The notes: generated by a model from the sequence alone, not told the origin. Positions 39,421 through 48,578 are shown, counted from the first letter of the stretch. The stretch is 64,000 nt of DNA from Geobacteraceae bacterium (GCA_024641085.1 JAHEDT010000004.1:72197-136196); one strand, 5' to 3'. Numbers and translations: made by a program.

Positions 39421-39447
39421 GGGGCAATCCTCAAGAATAGATAAAAA

Positions 39448-39485
39448 ATGGGTGTGGCGGTAGTTTCTTACCTAGCCACACCCAT
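39448..39485 (-). terminator. Terminator/attenuator hairpin between dctP and dctQ
   Basis: ATGGGTGTGGC (39448-39458) pairs with GCCACACCCAT (39475-39485), with GGTA/TACC inside, and is followed on the minus strand by TTTTTT. As it stands inside the operon it probably lets only part of the transcripts pass, giving more binding protein than permease. Confidence 0.85.
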
Positions 39486-39557
39486 CTAATCACCGACCAT
39501 TAACAAACCCAATCCTGCAGCTTGTCATACTAAATGGTGCTGGCTGATGCTAGTTGA

Positions 39558-40550
39558 TTACAGCGCATTGATCTTTTCCACCAGACCCTTGGGCCAGGTC
39601 TTGGAATACTCTGACTCCAGATACATCTTCTGAACGCGTGCGCGGAATGCATCGACGTTCGGCGCATAAACCTTCAGGCCCTTGTCCTTGAAGAATTGGG
39701 CCAATTCGTCTTCCAATTTGAGCTGGCGCTGGCGCCCCCACTCAGCGGCAGCGTCGGCAGCTTTCAGCAGCTTCGCTTGCTGGTCGGGGGTCAGGCTATC
39801 AAACTTCTTCTTACTGATCGCCAGGTAGTTGAGATCGACCAGGTGGCTGGTCAGAACGATCTGCTTGGTAACTTCGTAGAATTTTGCGTCCTTGTCGGTC
39901 GGCAGCGGGTTGTCCTGGCCATCAATAGCGCCGGTCTGCAGCGCGGTGTACACCTCGGTGAAAGCCATCGGGGTCGGGTTGGCGCCCAGGGCCCTGCCGA
40001 GGAACTGCCAGGCGTCGGAGCCCGGCATACGCAGCTTCACGCCCTCCAGATCAGCGGGGGTCTCGATGTGCTTGTCGGTGCGCAGGTTGAGCTGGCGGCG
40101 GCCGAGGTAAATGACGGTCAGCAGTTTGACGCCCAGCTTTTCTTCGACCTGAGCTTTGAACGGTTTCATCAGGTCATTATTGAACACGCTAACCTGGTGG
40201 GCCGCATCGCGGTGCAGATAACCGGCGGAAAAAATCGAGAATTCCGGGATGAACTCGGCCAATTCCTGGGCCGATGTGATCGACATATCCAGGTTGCCGC
40301 GGGCAATTGCCTCGAGCTCGGTACCCTGCTTGAACAGCGTCCCATTCCAGTGCGGTTCGAAGGTTGCAAAATCAGCGATTGCCGGGCCGAAAACGGTGTC
40401 CAGAGCGACCGCCCGGGCATCAGTTGCAGAGTTGACTGATGACAGGCGAAGGGTGACCTTGTCAGCCGCGAAGGCAACCGTGGTCATTGCTGTCATGACA
40501 ACGGCTGCAGTCAGGGCCATCAGGAAGCGTCTTACAGTTGAATTTCTCAT
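39558..40550 (-). CDS. TRAP transporter solute-binding protein (DctP)
   Basis: Periplasmic solute receptor of the TRAP system, 330 residues with a signal peptide (RRFLMALTAAVVMTAMTTVAFA). The mature part shows LGVKLLTVIYLGRRQLN, LEGVKLRMPGSDAWQFLGRA with the Arg that binds a carboxylate in most family members, and TGAIDGQDNPLPT. That Arg (in LRMPGS) suggests an acidic ligand such as a sugar acid. ATG 40550 follows GGAGGA. First gene of the operon; a strong promoter with a palindromic site lies upstream. Confidence 0.93.
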   Translation of the reverse strand: MRNSTVRRFLMALTAAVVMTAMTTVAFAADKVTLRLSSVNSATDARAVALDTVFGPAIADFATFEPHWNGTLFKQGTELEAIARGNLDMSITSAQELAEFIPEFSIFSAGYLHRDAAHQVSVFNNDLMKPFKAQVEEKLGVKLLTVIYLGRRQLNLRTDKHIETPADLEGVKLRMPGSDAWQFLGRALGANPTPMAFTEVYTALQTGAIDGQDNPLPTDKDAKFYEVTKQIVLTSHLVDLNYLAISKKKFDSLTPDQQAKLLKAADAAAEWGRQRQLKLEDELAQFFKDKGLKVYAPNVDAFRARVQKMYLESEYSKTWPKGLVEKINAL

Positions 40551-40656
40551 TGGTTGTCCTCCTCTGTTGGGTTGATGTTTACTGCATACTTGTTGACGAA
40601 CCAGCACAATAACAAAGTCTCTGAAGGCTTCGTGATTATGTCTTGAATCCTTTAAA

Positions 40657-40671
40657 TCCTATTAAATAGGA
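40657..40671. promoter_or_regulatory. Perfect 15-bp palindrome downstream of the dctP promoter (candidate operator)
   Basis: TCCTAT-TAA-ATAGGA is a perfect inverted repeat placed about 15 bases after the -10 box on the minus strand, a position where a bound repressor would block transcription. The half-site TCCTA also occurs at the aroQ, tctC and ThDP-enzyme promoters. Confidence 0.6.
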
Positions 40672-40686
40672 CGTTAATACTCTATG

Positions 40687-40715
40687 ATAGTACATATTGA
40701 AATCTGGCTTGTCAA
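40687..40715 (-). promoter_or_regulatory. Sigma-70 promoter of the dctPQM operon
   Basis: On the minus strand TTGACA (40715-40710) is followed after exactly 17 bases by TACTAT (40692-40687). AT-rich surroundings and the position about 140 bases before dctP support it. The gap 40551-41018 otherwise holds no gene. Confidence 0.75.
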
Positions 40716-41018
40716 GCGATAAAATCAATCAATGTTTTATCTTTGCCAAGGCACCTGTCATGTTCATCAATCAGGTTCTTTACGATTATTATTCCAGCAA
40801 AACCTCCCCTGGATTTACAGCGAATCCGCCCTGGTTGGAGTATTACTCAAAACTGCGGGCATCATGAAAGGCACACCCTACAAAAATAACAGTCTAGCCG
40901 AGGAACCGGTAATGGCAAAGTGCGTGCAAAAATATTTCTCACTCGAAATTTTGCCATACCAGGTTAAATCGCATTACCGGGGCCTTGATCATTCCAGCGC
41001 CCCGGCAACTTTCCAAGC

Positions 41019-41351
41019 CTACAGGAACTCCTCGCGCAGCGGCGTCCAGCTGTCGACCAGGCGTACGTTCGGTGTCAACAAGCGCACTGTGTGCGGGAGA
41101 TTGCCCGGAACGGCGATCATATCCCCGGCACTCAACCGGCAGGACTCGTCCTCGATAAAAAATTCGACTTCCCCGGCAGCGATATAGACAACCTGATCGT
41201 GGGGGTGAGAGTGGTAGGGTTCGGGGTTCGGCCAGGGGCCATCGGAGAAATCCCAGACCGCCATCATGAGGTTGTCGGTATGGGTGATGCGACGGGTCTT
41301 GAACGGAGAAACCTGGACAACCTGGTTCTCGGCAATGCGATTGTGCTTCAT
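41019..41351 (-). CDS. Cupin-domain protein
   Basis: Small single-domain cupin of 110 residues. The first cupin motif with metal-ligand histidines is PYHSHPHDQVVYIAAGEVEF, the second is LSAGDMIAVPGNLPHTV. Cupins of this size can be sugar-binding, isomerase or dioxygenase-like, so no reaction is assigned. ATG 41351 follows AAGGA by 7 bases. It lies between the dctP promoter and repeat copy D and may be transcribed alone. Confidence 0.8.
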   Translation of the reverse strand: MKHNRIAENQVVQVSPFKTRRITHTDNLMMAVWDFSDGPWPNPEPYHSHPHDQVVYIAAGEVEFFIEDESCRLSAGDMIAVPGNLPHTVRLLTPNVRLVDSWTPLREEFL

Positions 41352-41533
41352 CGTTTGATCCTTTCTCTGCCGATCGTCACAGGCAGCGCGCAGCGAACGC
41401 CATGGGAGCACCTTCGGCGGCCAATTCATGCGCAATGGCCAGAACCGGTCCCTTGCTGGCGCAGGTGCCCATAGCTGCCTCGTTCTACCAACAGGGTTCC
41501 TGGGTCATTGTTCATTTTAAATCAAGTACTGAT

Positions 41534-41700
41534 AACCCAAACTATGGCACAACAAAACGTAAACCGTTGTCAACGCAAAGACACGGAGACGCAGAGATCA
41601 ATGCCAAGTTTTTGATCTTTACGTACGATTTATGAACTTTCCCTCTGCGACCTTTGCGCCGCTGCGTTAAGCCTTTTTATAGATTATAGAATCATTAAAT
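41534..41700 (+). repeat. Dispersed palindromic repeat, copy D
   Basis: Same family as copies A, B and C. Head AACCCAAACTATGGCACAAC, core GACACGGAGACGCAGAG and ATGCCAAG, AT-rich middle, right arm CTTTGCGCCGCTGCGTTAAG and ending in ATTATAGAATCATTAAA. It fills most of the 365-base gap upstream of the cupin gene. Confidence 0.75.
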
Positions 41701-41716
41701 CAAGTTATTACAAACT

Positions 41717-42622
41717 CTACAAAAAGATCATGAACAAGGTCAAGGTTACCAGACTTGCAAGAATGGTAAACAGGACTACCGTCGTCACGAAATGAGGGAC
41801 AATCTTGTGTTCCTTGGCGATAATCGCCGCCATGATCGCTGTCGGCATCGCTGATTGCAGAACCCCCGAAGCATATTCGAGACGGCCCAGAGCAAAGGGG
41901 ATGGCCACCACGCAGGCAATGGCGGGAGTCAACAGAAGGCGCAGGGCCGATGCCGTGAAAACGTCGCGTGACAGGTTGATCTGCCGCTGTTCCAGCAATT
42001 GCAGACCGAGCGAGAAGAGCATCACCGGGATCATCGCATCGGCCAGCAATCCGATCATCCGGGTCAGCATCAGCGGGACGGCCAGGTCGCTGTTGGAGAC
42101 GATGAGCGCCGGCACCACGGCCCAGATCGCCGGGGTTTTCAGAAGCCCCCCCAGGGCACCGCGGTGACCGCCGTGTGCCCAGCCGGCAACCCCGACACAG
42201 ATGACGAAAATGGCGATGGACAAAGCGACGTAGTACAGGGTAGCCGGGGCAACCGCCTCTTCACCCAGCCTGAAGCGAATCATCGCCAGGCCGTAATTAC
42301 CAACGTTGCCGGAAACGGCAACCATGATAAAGGCGGCGATCATCTCCCTGGTGTGGCCCAGCAGGCGCCCAATGCCACCGGCAGCAATAGCCGCCAGCAG
42401 GTGGGTCACGATAATGAAACAGGTCATTTTGGCGGCGTGGTCAAGAGGAATCCTCGAGCCACTGATCGCCTGGAAGATAAAGGCCGGGACGAAAACGTAA
42501 TAGGCCGCCCTGGTCAGGGTCTGGGCCTGCAGGGCCAGACGGCCACCCAATAGATACCCGAGGAGGACAATGCCGAAGACCGGCATGATGACATTCAGGA
42601 AAATTGTAAAGATATCGCTCAT
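41717..42622 (-). CDS. AEC-family permease, copy 2
   Basis: Inner-membrane AEC transporter of 301 residues, about ten helices. PVFGIVLLGYLLGGRLALQ at the N-terminus and IPVMLFSLGLQLLEQRQINL in the centre are typical; FALGRLEYASGVLQSAMPTA precedes the last helices. It follows the ketopantoate reductase-like gene by 71 bases and probably belongs to the aconitase X operon. Small carboxylate transport is the family expectation. Confidence 0.85.
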   Translation of the reverse strand: MSDIFTIFLNVIMPVFGIVLLGYLLGGRLALQAQTLTRAAYYVFVPAFIFQAISGSRIPLDHAAKMTCFIIVTHLLAAIAAGGIGRLLGHTREMIAAFIMVAVSGNVGNYGLAMIRFRLGEEAVAPATLYYVALSIAIFVICVGVAGWAHGGHRGALGGLLKTPAIWAVVPALIVSNSDLAVPLMLTRMIGLLADAMIPVMLFSLGLQLLEQRQINLSRDVFTASALRLLLTPAIACVVAIPFALGRLEYASGVLQSAMPTAIMAAIIAKEHKIVPHFVTTVVLFTILASLVTLTLFMIFL

Positions 42623-42693
42623 TAAAGGATCTGCCAGATCGATGCGTTCAACTGCGGCAGCCCAGCCAGTTGGGTTCCTGGCCGTTCAGCCCT

Positions 42694-43623
42694 TCAACTC
42701 TTTTTGAAAGAGAATTCAAGTCCCTTGATCCCGGCCACCAGGGTCCGGTTGACCGGAGTGGCAACCCCGTACTTTTTACCTTCACGGACCACGGCCCCGT
42801 TGATGAAATCGATCTCGGTCGGTATCCCGCGTTCGAGATCCTGCATGATCGACGGTTTGAAGTCGAAGGGGAGACCGTCCACAGCCTTGTCAAGAATCTC
42901 CCGCGGGTTATTGCACTCCAGGACAATACCGGCGGCCCGGGCGACATCGATCGCTTCGGCGACTGCGGTGGTGGCACAATCCACGGCCTCTTTCACTTGC
43001 AGCAGTTTGCCATAGGGCAGCCGGGTGAGGCCACAGATTGCACCCGTCGAGACATTGATCAGCAGCTTCTGCCAGATCAGGCTCTGGATGTTGGTCGTGA
43101 CTTTGGTTTCCAACCCTGCCCGATTGAAGAGATCGCTAACCTGCTTCGCCCGGGCCGTGGCCCTCCCGTCCAGCTCCCCCAAAAGAGTCAGCTTGCCCCT
43201 CACCCCGACCTTGACCTTGCCCGGCCCGGTCATCTGACCGCCGACATAGGTCTTGCCACCCAGGACTCGCCCTTTTCCCAGAACCTCCATTAGGAGTTCT
43301 TCGTTACCGAGACCATTCTGGAGCGACATGGCGAGAGTATGGCTGCCGATCATGGCCTTGGCACTTTCGATGGCAGCACGGGTGAAACTCGACTTGACCA
43401 GGACGATGATCAGCCCGACCGGCCCCACCTCCTGCGGATTGGTCGCGACCTTTACTTTGACAACCCTTTCTTCGGCATCCTCAATAATCGTCAGCCCCCT
43501 GTCGATCATCGCCGCGATGTGATCGTTGTACCGGTTCACCAACGTCACGTCGTATCCGGCCTCGGTCAGGACTCCGCCGAATGTGCTACCCAGGGAGCCG
43601 CAACCCAGAATGGCTATCTTCAT
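42694..43623 (-). CDS. 2-dehydropantoate 2-reductase-like protein (PanE/ApbA family)
   Basis: NADPH-dependent 2-oxo acid reductase family, 309 residues. Rossmann motif ILGCGSLGSTFGGVL (4-18), central QNGLGNEELLMEVLGKGRVL, and the C-terminal helical domain with KLLINVSTGAICGLTRLPYG and the PSIMQDLERGIPTEIDFING signature containing the catalytic-type residues. Being next to aconitase X and a ThDP enzyme rather than pantothenate genes, it may reduce another 2-oxo acid. ATG 43623 has AGGAG upstream. Confidence 0.85.
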   Translation of the reverse strand: MKIAILGCGSLGSTFGGVLTEAGYDVTLVNRYNDHIAAMIDRGLTIIEDAEERVVKVKVATNPQEVGPVGLIIVLVKSSFTRAAIESAKAMIGSHTLAMSLQNGLGNEELLMEVLGKGRVLGGKTYVGGQMTGPGKVKVGVRGKLTLLGELDGRATARAKQVSDLFNRAGLETKVTTNIQSLIWQKLLINVSTGAICGLTRLPYGKLLQVKEAVDCATTAVAEAIDVARAAGIVLECNNPREILDKAVDGLPFDFKPSIMQDLERGIPTEIDFINGAVVREGKKYGVATPVNRTLVAGIKGLEFSFKKS

Positions 43624-43652
43624 ATTCTGCTCCTGAAAAGGGAGGGCTCAGA

Positions 43653-44066
43653 TCATCGACTCGTGACTTCGACGATCCCGCGCTCGGCATCCACCTTGAT
43701 CCAGTCACCGTTTTTGATCACCTCGGTCGGGTCCTGGTCGAACTCAGCCACACAGGGAAGCCGGCCGACCACCGAGCCGAGGGCGGTCTGCGGGTTGTTC
43801 TCGCGCACCACGTAGGCCGCGGGAGCCACATCGGCAAAACGCAGCGCCTGGTGGGCGATGGTCCAGGCCGAGGATCCTGACGCAGTGGTGAAGACCAGCA
43901 CCTTCCCCTTGACGCTCTGCCCGTACCACTCGTGGTTGAGGTCGATGACCTGGCCATTGTCGAAATCGAAGCAGCCGAAACCGCCGAGGGGGCTCCGGGT
44001 GACCAGGGCCTCCCCTTCAGCGATGCCGCCATGGATTTTCCGGCCGTACAGGATGAACTTGCTCAT
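43653..44066 (-). CDS. Aconitase X small (swivel) subunit
   Basis: Small subunit (DUF126 type) of a two-subunit aconitase X dehydratase, 138 residues. KFILYGRKIHGGIAEGEALV and NHEWYGQSVKGKVLVFTTAS GSS-like loop (TTASGSSAWTIAH) match the swivelling domain, and LPCVAEFDQDPTEVI follows. It overlaps the large subunit gene by 4 bases (ATGA), so the two are made together. Characterised family members dehydrate cis-3-hydroxy-L-proline or mevalonate 5-phosphate; the substrate here is unknown. Confidence 0.86.
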   Translation of the reverse strand: MSKFILYGRKIHGGIAEGEALVTRSPLGGFGCFDFDNGQVIDLNHEWYGQSVKGKVLVFTTASGSSAWTIAHQALRFADVAPAAYVVRENNPQTALGSVVGRLPCVAEFDQDPTEVIKNGDWIKVDAERGIVEVTSR

Positions 44067-45346
44067 TGCAGTTCTCCTCGCCACCTGCCGGTCAGGGCGG
44101 CGTCGATGCATTCTTCCAAGGTGCCGAACCAGGTGTTCTTCAAACCGGTGGCACCGGGGGCATAGTGACCCATCTTGCCCGAGTTGGTAACGAAGACCTG
44201 GTCCGGGTCGAGGGCCAGCTCCAGGCAGCAGGAATCTTTCATGATCAGTCCGCCGGCTTTTTCGATCACCGTGTTGTAGCCCTGGATTTCGCCCATCGCC
44301 TTGATCATGCTGTTGGTGGTCAGGTAGAGCTTGACGCCATCGTGGATCTTCTTGCCATCGAGCATTTCGGCGATCTGGCGCAGGCTTTCCAGTGTGCAAT
44401 GGGGGCAGCCGAGGGCGACGATATCGACAGCATTTTTCTTCGAGCGGTTCAGCTTGTCGTAGGCCAGGCGCCGCTCGGCTTCACCGAAACGCAGCTCGTA
44501 CTTGGGTTTGCGCCCGCCGCTGGCCGCCTCGACGGTCGGCGCCTCGGGGGTGATGCCGACCAGGTGGTGCATGACGATGCTGCCGCCGGAGATTCCGGCC
44601 GCACACAGCGCCATCAGCTTGGTCAGGTTGGGCAGACTGTTGATATTTTTGTAGATCGGCAGATCGAGACCGACCTGACTGGCCACGTAGTAGCCAAGCA
44701 GGGCCCATTCGCGCAGGTTGGACATGTCGACGTCGACATCGACCAGCACCCTGCCGTAGCGATTCTCGTCCAGGTGCATCCCCCAGTTAGGTGTTTTGCC
44801 GGTAATCGCCGAGGCAAACGCGCTGTGCAGTCCCTCAATGTTGGTGCGTGCGCCAATCACTGAGTTCGTGTATGCGATGGCCGAGGATTCGGTCCAGGCG
44901 ATGTGCTCGCCGCGGACCGGTACGTTGCCGACCTGGTAGGGGGTGCAGGTGGCCAGGTGGATCATGCCGACCCGCTTGCAGTATTCGGCCAGATTCTGCA
45001 GCAGGTCGCAATGGTCCTTGCTCCCTTTCTGGATCTGCGGGTAGTCCTGGTCGCGCCAGGTCGCGTTGGTGGTGGTAAAGGCCTTGACCTTGCCGACCAC
45101 CACCCGCTCGTCACTGTCGAGCATGAAGCGCGAGGCGATTTCGTCGATATCCATGGACGGAACGATCTTGCGGACGATCTTGACGTTGGGGATCGAGCCG
45201 GGAATGATAGTCACGTTACGGGTGTCGACGAAGTTCTCGGCACCCAATCCTGCGGCGTACTCGACCAGGAGTTCCATGGCCTTCTGCACCGCCTTCCCTT
45301 CATGGCCGTCCAGCATCTTCCGTTCGTCGGGTCTCAACTGCAGCAT
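44063..45346 (-). CDS. Aconitase X catalytic large subunit
   Basis: Large subunit (DUF521 type) of an iron-sulfur dehydratase, 427 residues. Candidate cluster or metal cysteines are in HLATCTPYQVGN (Cys134), VALGCPHCTLESL and MKDSCCLELALDPDQV. ISGGSIVMHHLVGITPEAP and NSGKMGHYAPGATG are family-specific. ATG 45346 (MLQLRPDERKML) is chosen with a GGACAAGAG site upstream. The likely operon is AcnX large, AcnX small, PanE-like, AEC permease. The reaction should be removal of water from a hydroxy acid giving an enol that becomes a 2-oxo or imino acid. Confidence 0.87.
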   Translation of the reverse strand: MLQLRPDERKMLDGHEGKAVQKAMELLVEYAAGLGAENFVDTRNVTIIPGSIPNVKIVRKIVPSMDIDEIASRFMLDSDERVVVGKVKAFTTTNATWRDQDYPQIQKGSKDHCDLLQNLAEYCKRVGMIHLATCTPYQVGNVPVRGEHIAWTESSAIAYTNSVIGARTNIEGLHSAFASAITGKTPNWGMHLDENRYGRVLVDVDVDMSNLREWALLGYYVASQVGLDLPIYKNINSLPNLTKLMALCAAGISGGSIVMHHLVGITPEAPTVEAASGGRKPKYELRFGEAERRLAYDKLNRSKKNAVDIVALGCPHCTLESLRQIAEMLDGKKIHDGVKLYLTTNSMIKAMGEIQGYNTVIEKAGGLIMKDSCCLELALDPDQVFVTNSGKMGHYAPGATGLKNTWFGTLEECIDAALTGRWRGELQ

Positions 45347-45392
45347 GTCTCTTGTCCATGATAGATTGAGCGAAGACAACTGACTCCTAACC

Positions 45393-45530
45393 AAAACAAA
45401 GGTTAGCCACTAAGTCACCAAGACACCAGGTAGTCAGCAGGATTGCTTAACAAGCAGCACCCTTATGTAGTCTGGTCAATCGACCTGAACCCTGAATTAA
45501 TGTCCTTTTGGTGCTTTCGTGTCTTGGTAG
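45393..45530. repeat. Palindromic intergenic element related to the dispersed repeats
   Basis: Left arm TAAGTCACCAAGACACCAGG (45411-45430) is imperfectly mirrored by TTTTGGTGCTTTCGTGTCTTGGTAG near 45506-45530, given here only in outline. The head AACCAAAACAAAGG resembles the head of the other repeat family, so the two may be related. It separates aconitase X from the ThDP enzyme terminator. Confidence 0.55.
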
Positions 45531-45570
45531 CAAGCATCACCTTGTTCGGGGTTATTGAACTGTAAACCAA

Positions 45571-45598
45571 AGGCCTCCCGGAGGTTTCCGGGAGGCCT
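45571..45598 (-). terminator. Terminator after the ThDP enzyme gene
   Basis: AGGCCTCCCGG (45571-45581) pairs perfectly with CCGGGAGGCCT (45588-45598) around a 6-base loop; on the minus strand it is followed by TTGGTTT, 20 bases after the stop codon. Confidence 0.85.
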
Positions 45599-45618
45599 GA
45601 TTACAACTTCATTCGCCC

Positions 45619-47379
45619 TCAGTCGGTGCTGACGTGCGACACTTTCTTCCCCGGTGAGTAGATGTCGAGGATGTTCCAGTGTCCGGTGGTCGGCACCGGG
45701 TTGTTGATCATCGGCACATCCAGCACCACCGGCTTGCCAGACTTGATCGCCTTTTCCAGGGCCGGCTTGAACTGATCGGCCGATTCGATCCTGACACCGT
45801 CCACCCCGTAGGCTCTGGCAATCGCGGCATAATCAGGAGAGGTGGAGGCTCCGTCTTTCTTGAAGACGGTGCCATAGGTGGTCCCGAAGTGAGCTTTTTC
45901 AAGGCCGGCAATGGTGCCGAAAGCATCGTTGTTCATGATGATCCAGACCGCAGCAATGGCTTCGTGCCGGACGGTCGCCAGCATGGCGGGATTCTGGCCG
46001 AAGCCGCCGTCTCCGATCAGGGCGACAACCACCTTGTCCGGTGCTGCCAGTTTGGCGCCGATCGCCGCCGGGGCACCGAAGCCCATGGTCGCGTAGCCGC
46101 CGGCAATCTGGATGCTGCCCGGTTCGTAGATCGGGAACTGCTGGCCGACGCCGTTCTTGTTCCAGCCAACGTCGGTGGTGATGATGGCGTCGCGCGGCAG
46201 GACTGCACGCATCTCGGCGAGGATTCTCTCCGGCATCATCGGGAAAGCATCGCTCTGCTCCATCGTGGTATTACTTGACTTGAACTCCCTGCGGTAGGCC
46301 GCAATCTCGGCGGCCAGGTCCGGTTTCTTGATCCCGTTCGGGTAAAGTTCTCTGGCGACCTGTGCCAGCACCTTCAGGGACTGTTTCAGGTCGGCGACCA
46401 CGCCGATCTCGACCGGGTAGTTGCGGCCGATCTCGCTCGGCTCGATATCGATGTGAATCAGCTTCGATTCGGGGATATTGAAGGTGTAGCCCGGATACCA
46501 GGAGCTGCAGTCGGCTTCCTTGAAGCGGGTGCCGAGCCCGAGCACGTAATCGGCGTTCTTGCACGAGTCGTTGATGTACTGGGTCCCCCAGAAGCCGGTC
46601 ATGCCGAGGGTAAAGGGGTGGTCGTCCGGCAGGGCGCCCTTCCCCATCAGGCTGTGTGCGACGGGGATGCTCATGTGGTCGATGAAGGCTTTCAGTTCGG
46701 CGGCCGCGTCGGCCAGGACAATGCCGCCGCCAACGTACAGGACCGGCTTGGCGGCCTTGGCCAGCTTCGTAACGATGTCCCTGGCGACGTCCTCATCGAT
46801 CGACGGCTTGTGCAGCTTGCGGGTATTGCGCTTCACTTTCTCGAACAGGGCAACGTCGACCTCTCTGGAGAAGATGTCCATCGGTACATCAACCAGCACC
46901 GGGCCAGGCTGGCCGCTTTCGGCCAGTTGGAAAGCCTTCTCGATGATCTCCGGAAACAGCTCCGGGCTCTCGACCCGCCAGACCCGCTTGCAGAACGGCC
47001 GGTACATTTCAGACTGGCTGCCGTCAGAATGCAGGTTGACTTCCTGGTGCGGGTGCTTGCCGTAGTAATGGCTCGGGATGTCGCCGGCTATCACCACCAT
47101 CGGGATGCAGTCGAGCGCCGCATTGGCCACGCCGGTCGCAGCATTGCTCAGTCCCGGGCCGAGATGGCTCAAGACGACCGCGGTCTGTTTCTTGGCTCTG
47201 GCGTAACCGTCTGCCGCATGGGCGGCAACCTGCTCATGGCGGGTGTTGATGAACTTGATGGAACTGTTTTCCAGGGCGGACAGGACCGCGATGTTGGTAT
47301 GCCCGCACAATCCGAAGATGTACTCGACACCCCTGTCTTCCAGATATTTAACCAGTTGATGGGAAACCAAGTCTTTCAT
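45619..47379 (-). CDS. ThDP-dependent enzyme of the acetolactate synthase/decarboxylase family
   Basis: Thiamine diphosphate enzyme of 586 residues with the three-domain layout of acetolactate synthase, benzoylformate decarboxylase and sulfoacetaldehyde acetyltransferase. The activating Glu lies in NTRHEQVAAHAADGYARAK (about 45-63), the middle domain has YVGGGIVLADAAAELKAF, and the ThDP/Mg motif is LIGDGGFGQNPAML then MNNDAFGTIAG. The usual regulatory-subunit gene of biosynthetic acetolactate synthase is absent, and the acylating-type aldehyde dehydrogenase is nearby, so decarboxylation or acyl transfer of a 2-oxo acid in catabolism is likely. It has its own promoter and terminator. Confidence 0.85.
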   Translation of the reverse strand: MKDLVSHQLVKYLEDRGVEYIFGLCGHTNIAVLSALENSSIKFINTRHEQVAAHAADGYARAKKQTAVVLSHLGPGLSNAATGVANAALDCIPMVVIAGDIPSHYYGKHPHQEVNLHSDGSQSEMYRPFCKRVWRVESPELFPEIIEKAFQLAESGQPGPVLVDVPMDIFSREVDVALFEKVKRNTRKLHKPSIDEDVARDIVTKLAKAAKPVLYVGGGIVLADAAAELKAFIDHMSIPVAHSLMGKGALPDDHPFTLGMTGFWGTQYINDSCKNADYVLGLGTRFKEADCSSWYPGYTFNIPESKLIHIDIEPSEIGRNYPVEIGVVADLKQSLKVLAQVARELYPNGIKKPDLAAEIAAYRREFKSSNTTMEQSDAFPMMPERILAEMRAVLPRDAIITTDVGWNKNGVGQQFPIYEPGSIQIAGGYATMGFGAPAAIGAKLAAPDKVVVALIGDGGFGQNPAMLATVRHEAIAAVWIIMNNDAFGTIAGLEKAHFGTTYGTVFKKDGASTSPDYAAIARAYGVDGVRIESADQFKPALEKAIKSGKPVVLDVPMINNPVPTTGHWNILDIYSPGKKVSHVSTD

Positions 47380-47459
47380 GTTGACCTCCAGAGCAGTACT
47401 TTATGTTAGACGACAGACAGCTTATAAATACTATCAGACAGTATTATATTTCTTAAGAT

Positions 47460-47488
47460 AGGATAAATAACGATCTAAACCATGTCAA
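47460..47488 (-). promoter_or_regulatory. Promoter with TATCCTA box upstream of the ThDP enzyme gene
   Basis: On the minus strand TTGACA (47488-47483) and TATCCT (47465-47460) are 17 bases apart, and the -10 box continues as TATCCTAT. An inverted repeat ATACT-N7-AGTAT lies just downstream (47428-47444). The same -10 sequence occurs before aroQ and tctC. Confidence 0.65.
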
Positions 47489-47573
47489 ATGTTTTTTGCC
47501 TTTCCCTCCCGTGTTCACTTACGGCACAAAGCGTACAGATCACACAAGCATCATGGTTCAACATGGCCACTGT

Positions 47574-48578
47574 TCAACAACCCTCTGCCAGCTGAACCCA
47601 ACGGCCTGTTTCCGCTGACTGCCGGAGCGCATCGATGACACGCATATTCAGGATGGCATCCTGCAGCGAGAACTCGGGCTCTATCTCTCGGGAGAAGACC
47701 CGGGAAGCCATGTCTCCCTGCAGCGTGTATTGATTACAGGGCGAGACGATTTCTTCGGTTTGTTTGTTTTCCCCCTGATGGTAAATCAAGCTGAGCGTTT
47801 CCTCGGGTAAGGACTTGAACGGTTGCACCAGCTGAATTCCACCCTGATCACCGAAGACCCTGAAACCCTGGGAGAATGACGTCTGGGTGCCACAGATAAA
47901 ACTCGCCTGACGACCCGATCCGTAGTCAAGCAGGCCACTGGTCAAGCGATCTATACCCATGTCCGGATCCCTGTCGATCAGGGCAACAACTCGGCATGGT
48001 TCCGCAGCAAAAACGTAGCGTGAGGCCATGACACAGTAACAGCCGATATCCATCAAACCACCGCCACCAATATCCGGTTTGTTGCGAATGTTCTGCGGAT
48101 CGGTGTTGCAGTAGGCAAACACCCCCTGCACGGCCTGGACCCGACCCAGCACACCACTGCGGATCAGTTCCCGGGTGCGCAGCCACTGCGGGTGATTTCT
48201 GACCATGAACGCCTCGAGAACCAGTCGCTCATGCTTCGCACTGGCTGCTATCAGGCTGGCAGCCTCATTTGCGTTGAGAGCAAGTGGTTTTTCACACAGC
48301 ACATGCTTCTTTGCTTCGAGTGCTTTGAGAGTCCAGGGAACATGCAGATGGTTCGGCAGGGGGTTGTAAACCGCATCGATCTCTTCGTCCTCGAGCAGTT
48401 CTGCGTAAGAGCCGTAGGCTTTGCGGATGCCGAGCCTGCCGGTCCAGTTCCTGGCATGGTCGAGGTTGCGTCCGGCCAGTGCGACGATCTCGCAATACGC
48501 ACTGCGCTGCATGGCCGGGACAACCTTGGCGACCCCGATATTGGCAGTACTCAGAACGCCCCACTTGAGCTTTTTCAT
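47574..48578 (-). CDS. Gfo/Idh/MocA-family oxidoreductase, third member
   Basis: NAD(P)-dependent oxidoreductase of 334 residues. Cofactor region WGVLSTANIGVAKVVPAM (6-23), EKP motif in HVLCEKPLALNANEA, and the second-domain loop KPDIGGGGLMDIGCYCVMAS with the Gly-Gly-Gly-Leu-Met-Asp pattern of glucose-fructose oxidoreductase and dihydrodiol dehydrogenase-like members. It differs from the other two Gfo genes, which form one subfamily. GGAG upstream of ATG 48578. Last gene of the aroQ-aldehyde dehydrogenase-Gfo-TIM-Gfo row. Confidence 0.88.
   Translation of the reverse strand: MKKLKWGVLSTANIGVAKVVPAMQRSAYCEIVALAGRNLDHARNWTGRLGIRKAYGSYAELLEDEEIDAVYNPLPNHLHVPWTLKALEAKKHVLCEKPLALNANEAASLIAASAKHERLVLEAFMVRNHPQWLRTRELIRSGVLGRVQAVQGVFAYCNTDPQNIRNKPDIGGGGLMDIGCYCVMASRYVFAAEPCRVVALIDRDPDMGIDRLTSGLLDYGSGRQASFICGTQTSFSQGFRVFGDQGGIQLVQPFKSLPEETLSLIYHQGENKQTEEIVSPCNQYTLQGDMASRVFSREIEPEFSLQDAILNMRVIDALRQSAETGRWVQLAEGC

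Noticed and set aside
40732..41187. Possible small plus-strand gene upstream of and overlapping the cupin gene
   Set aside because: Half of it lies opposite the conserved cupin domain and the rest covers the dctP promoter region; no domain or ribosome site was seen.
45619..47379. Biosynthetic acetolactate synthase (ilvB)
   Set aside because: There is no small regulatory subunit or other branched-chain gene next to it, and the surroundings are catabolic.
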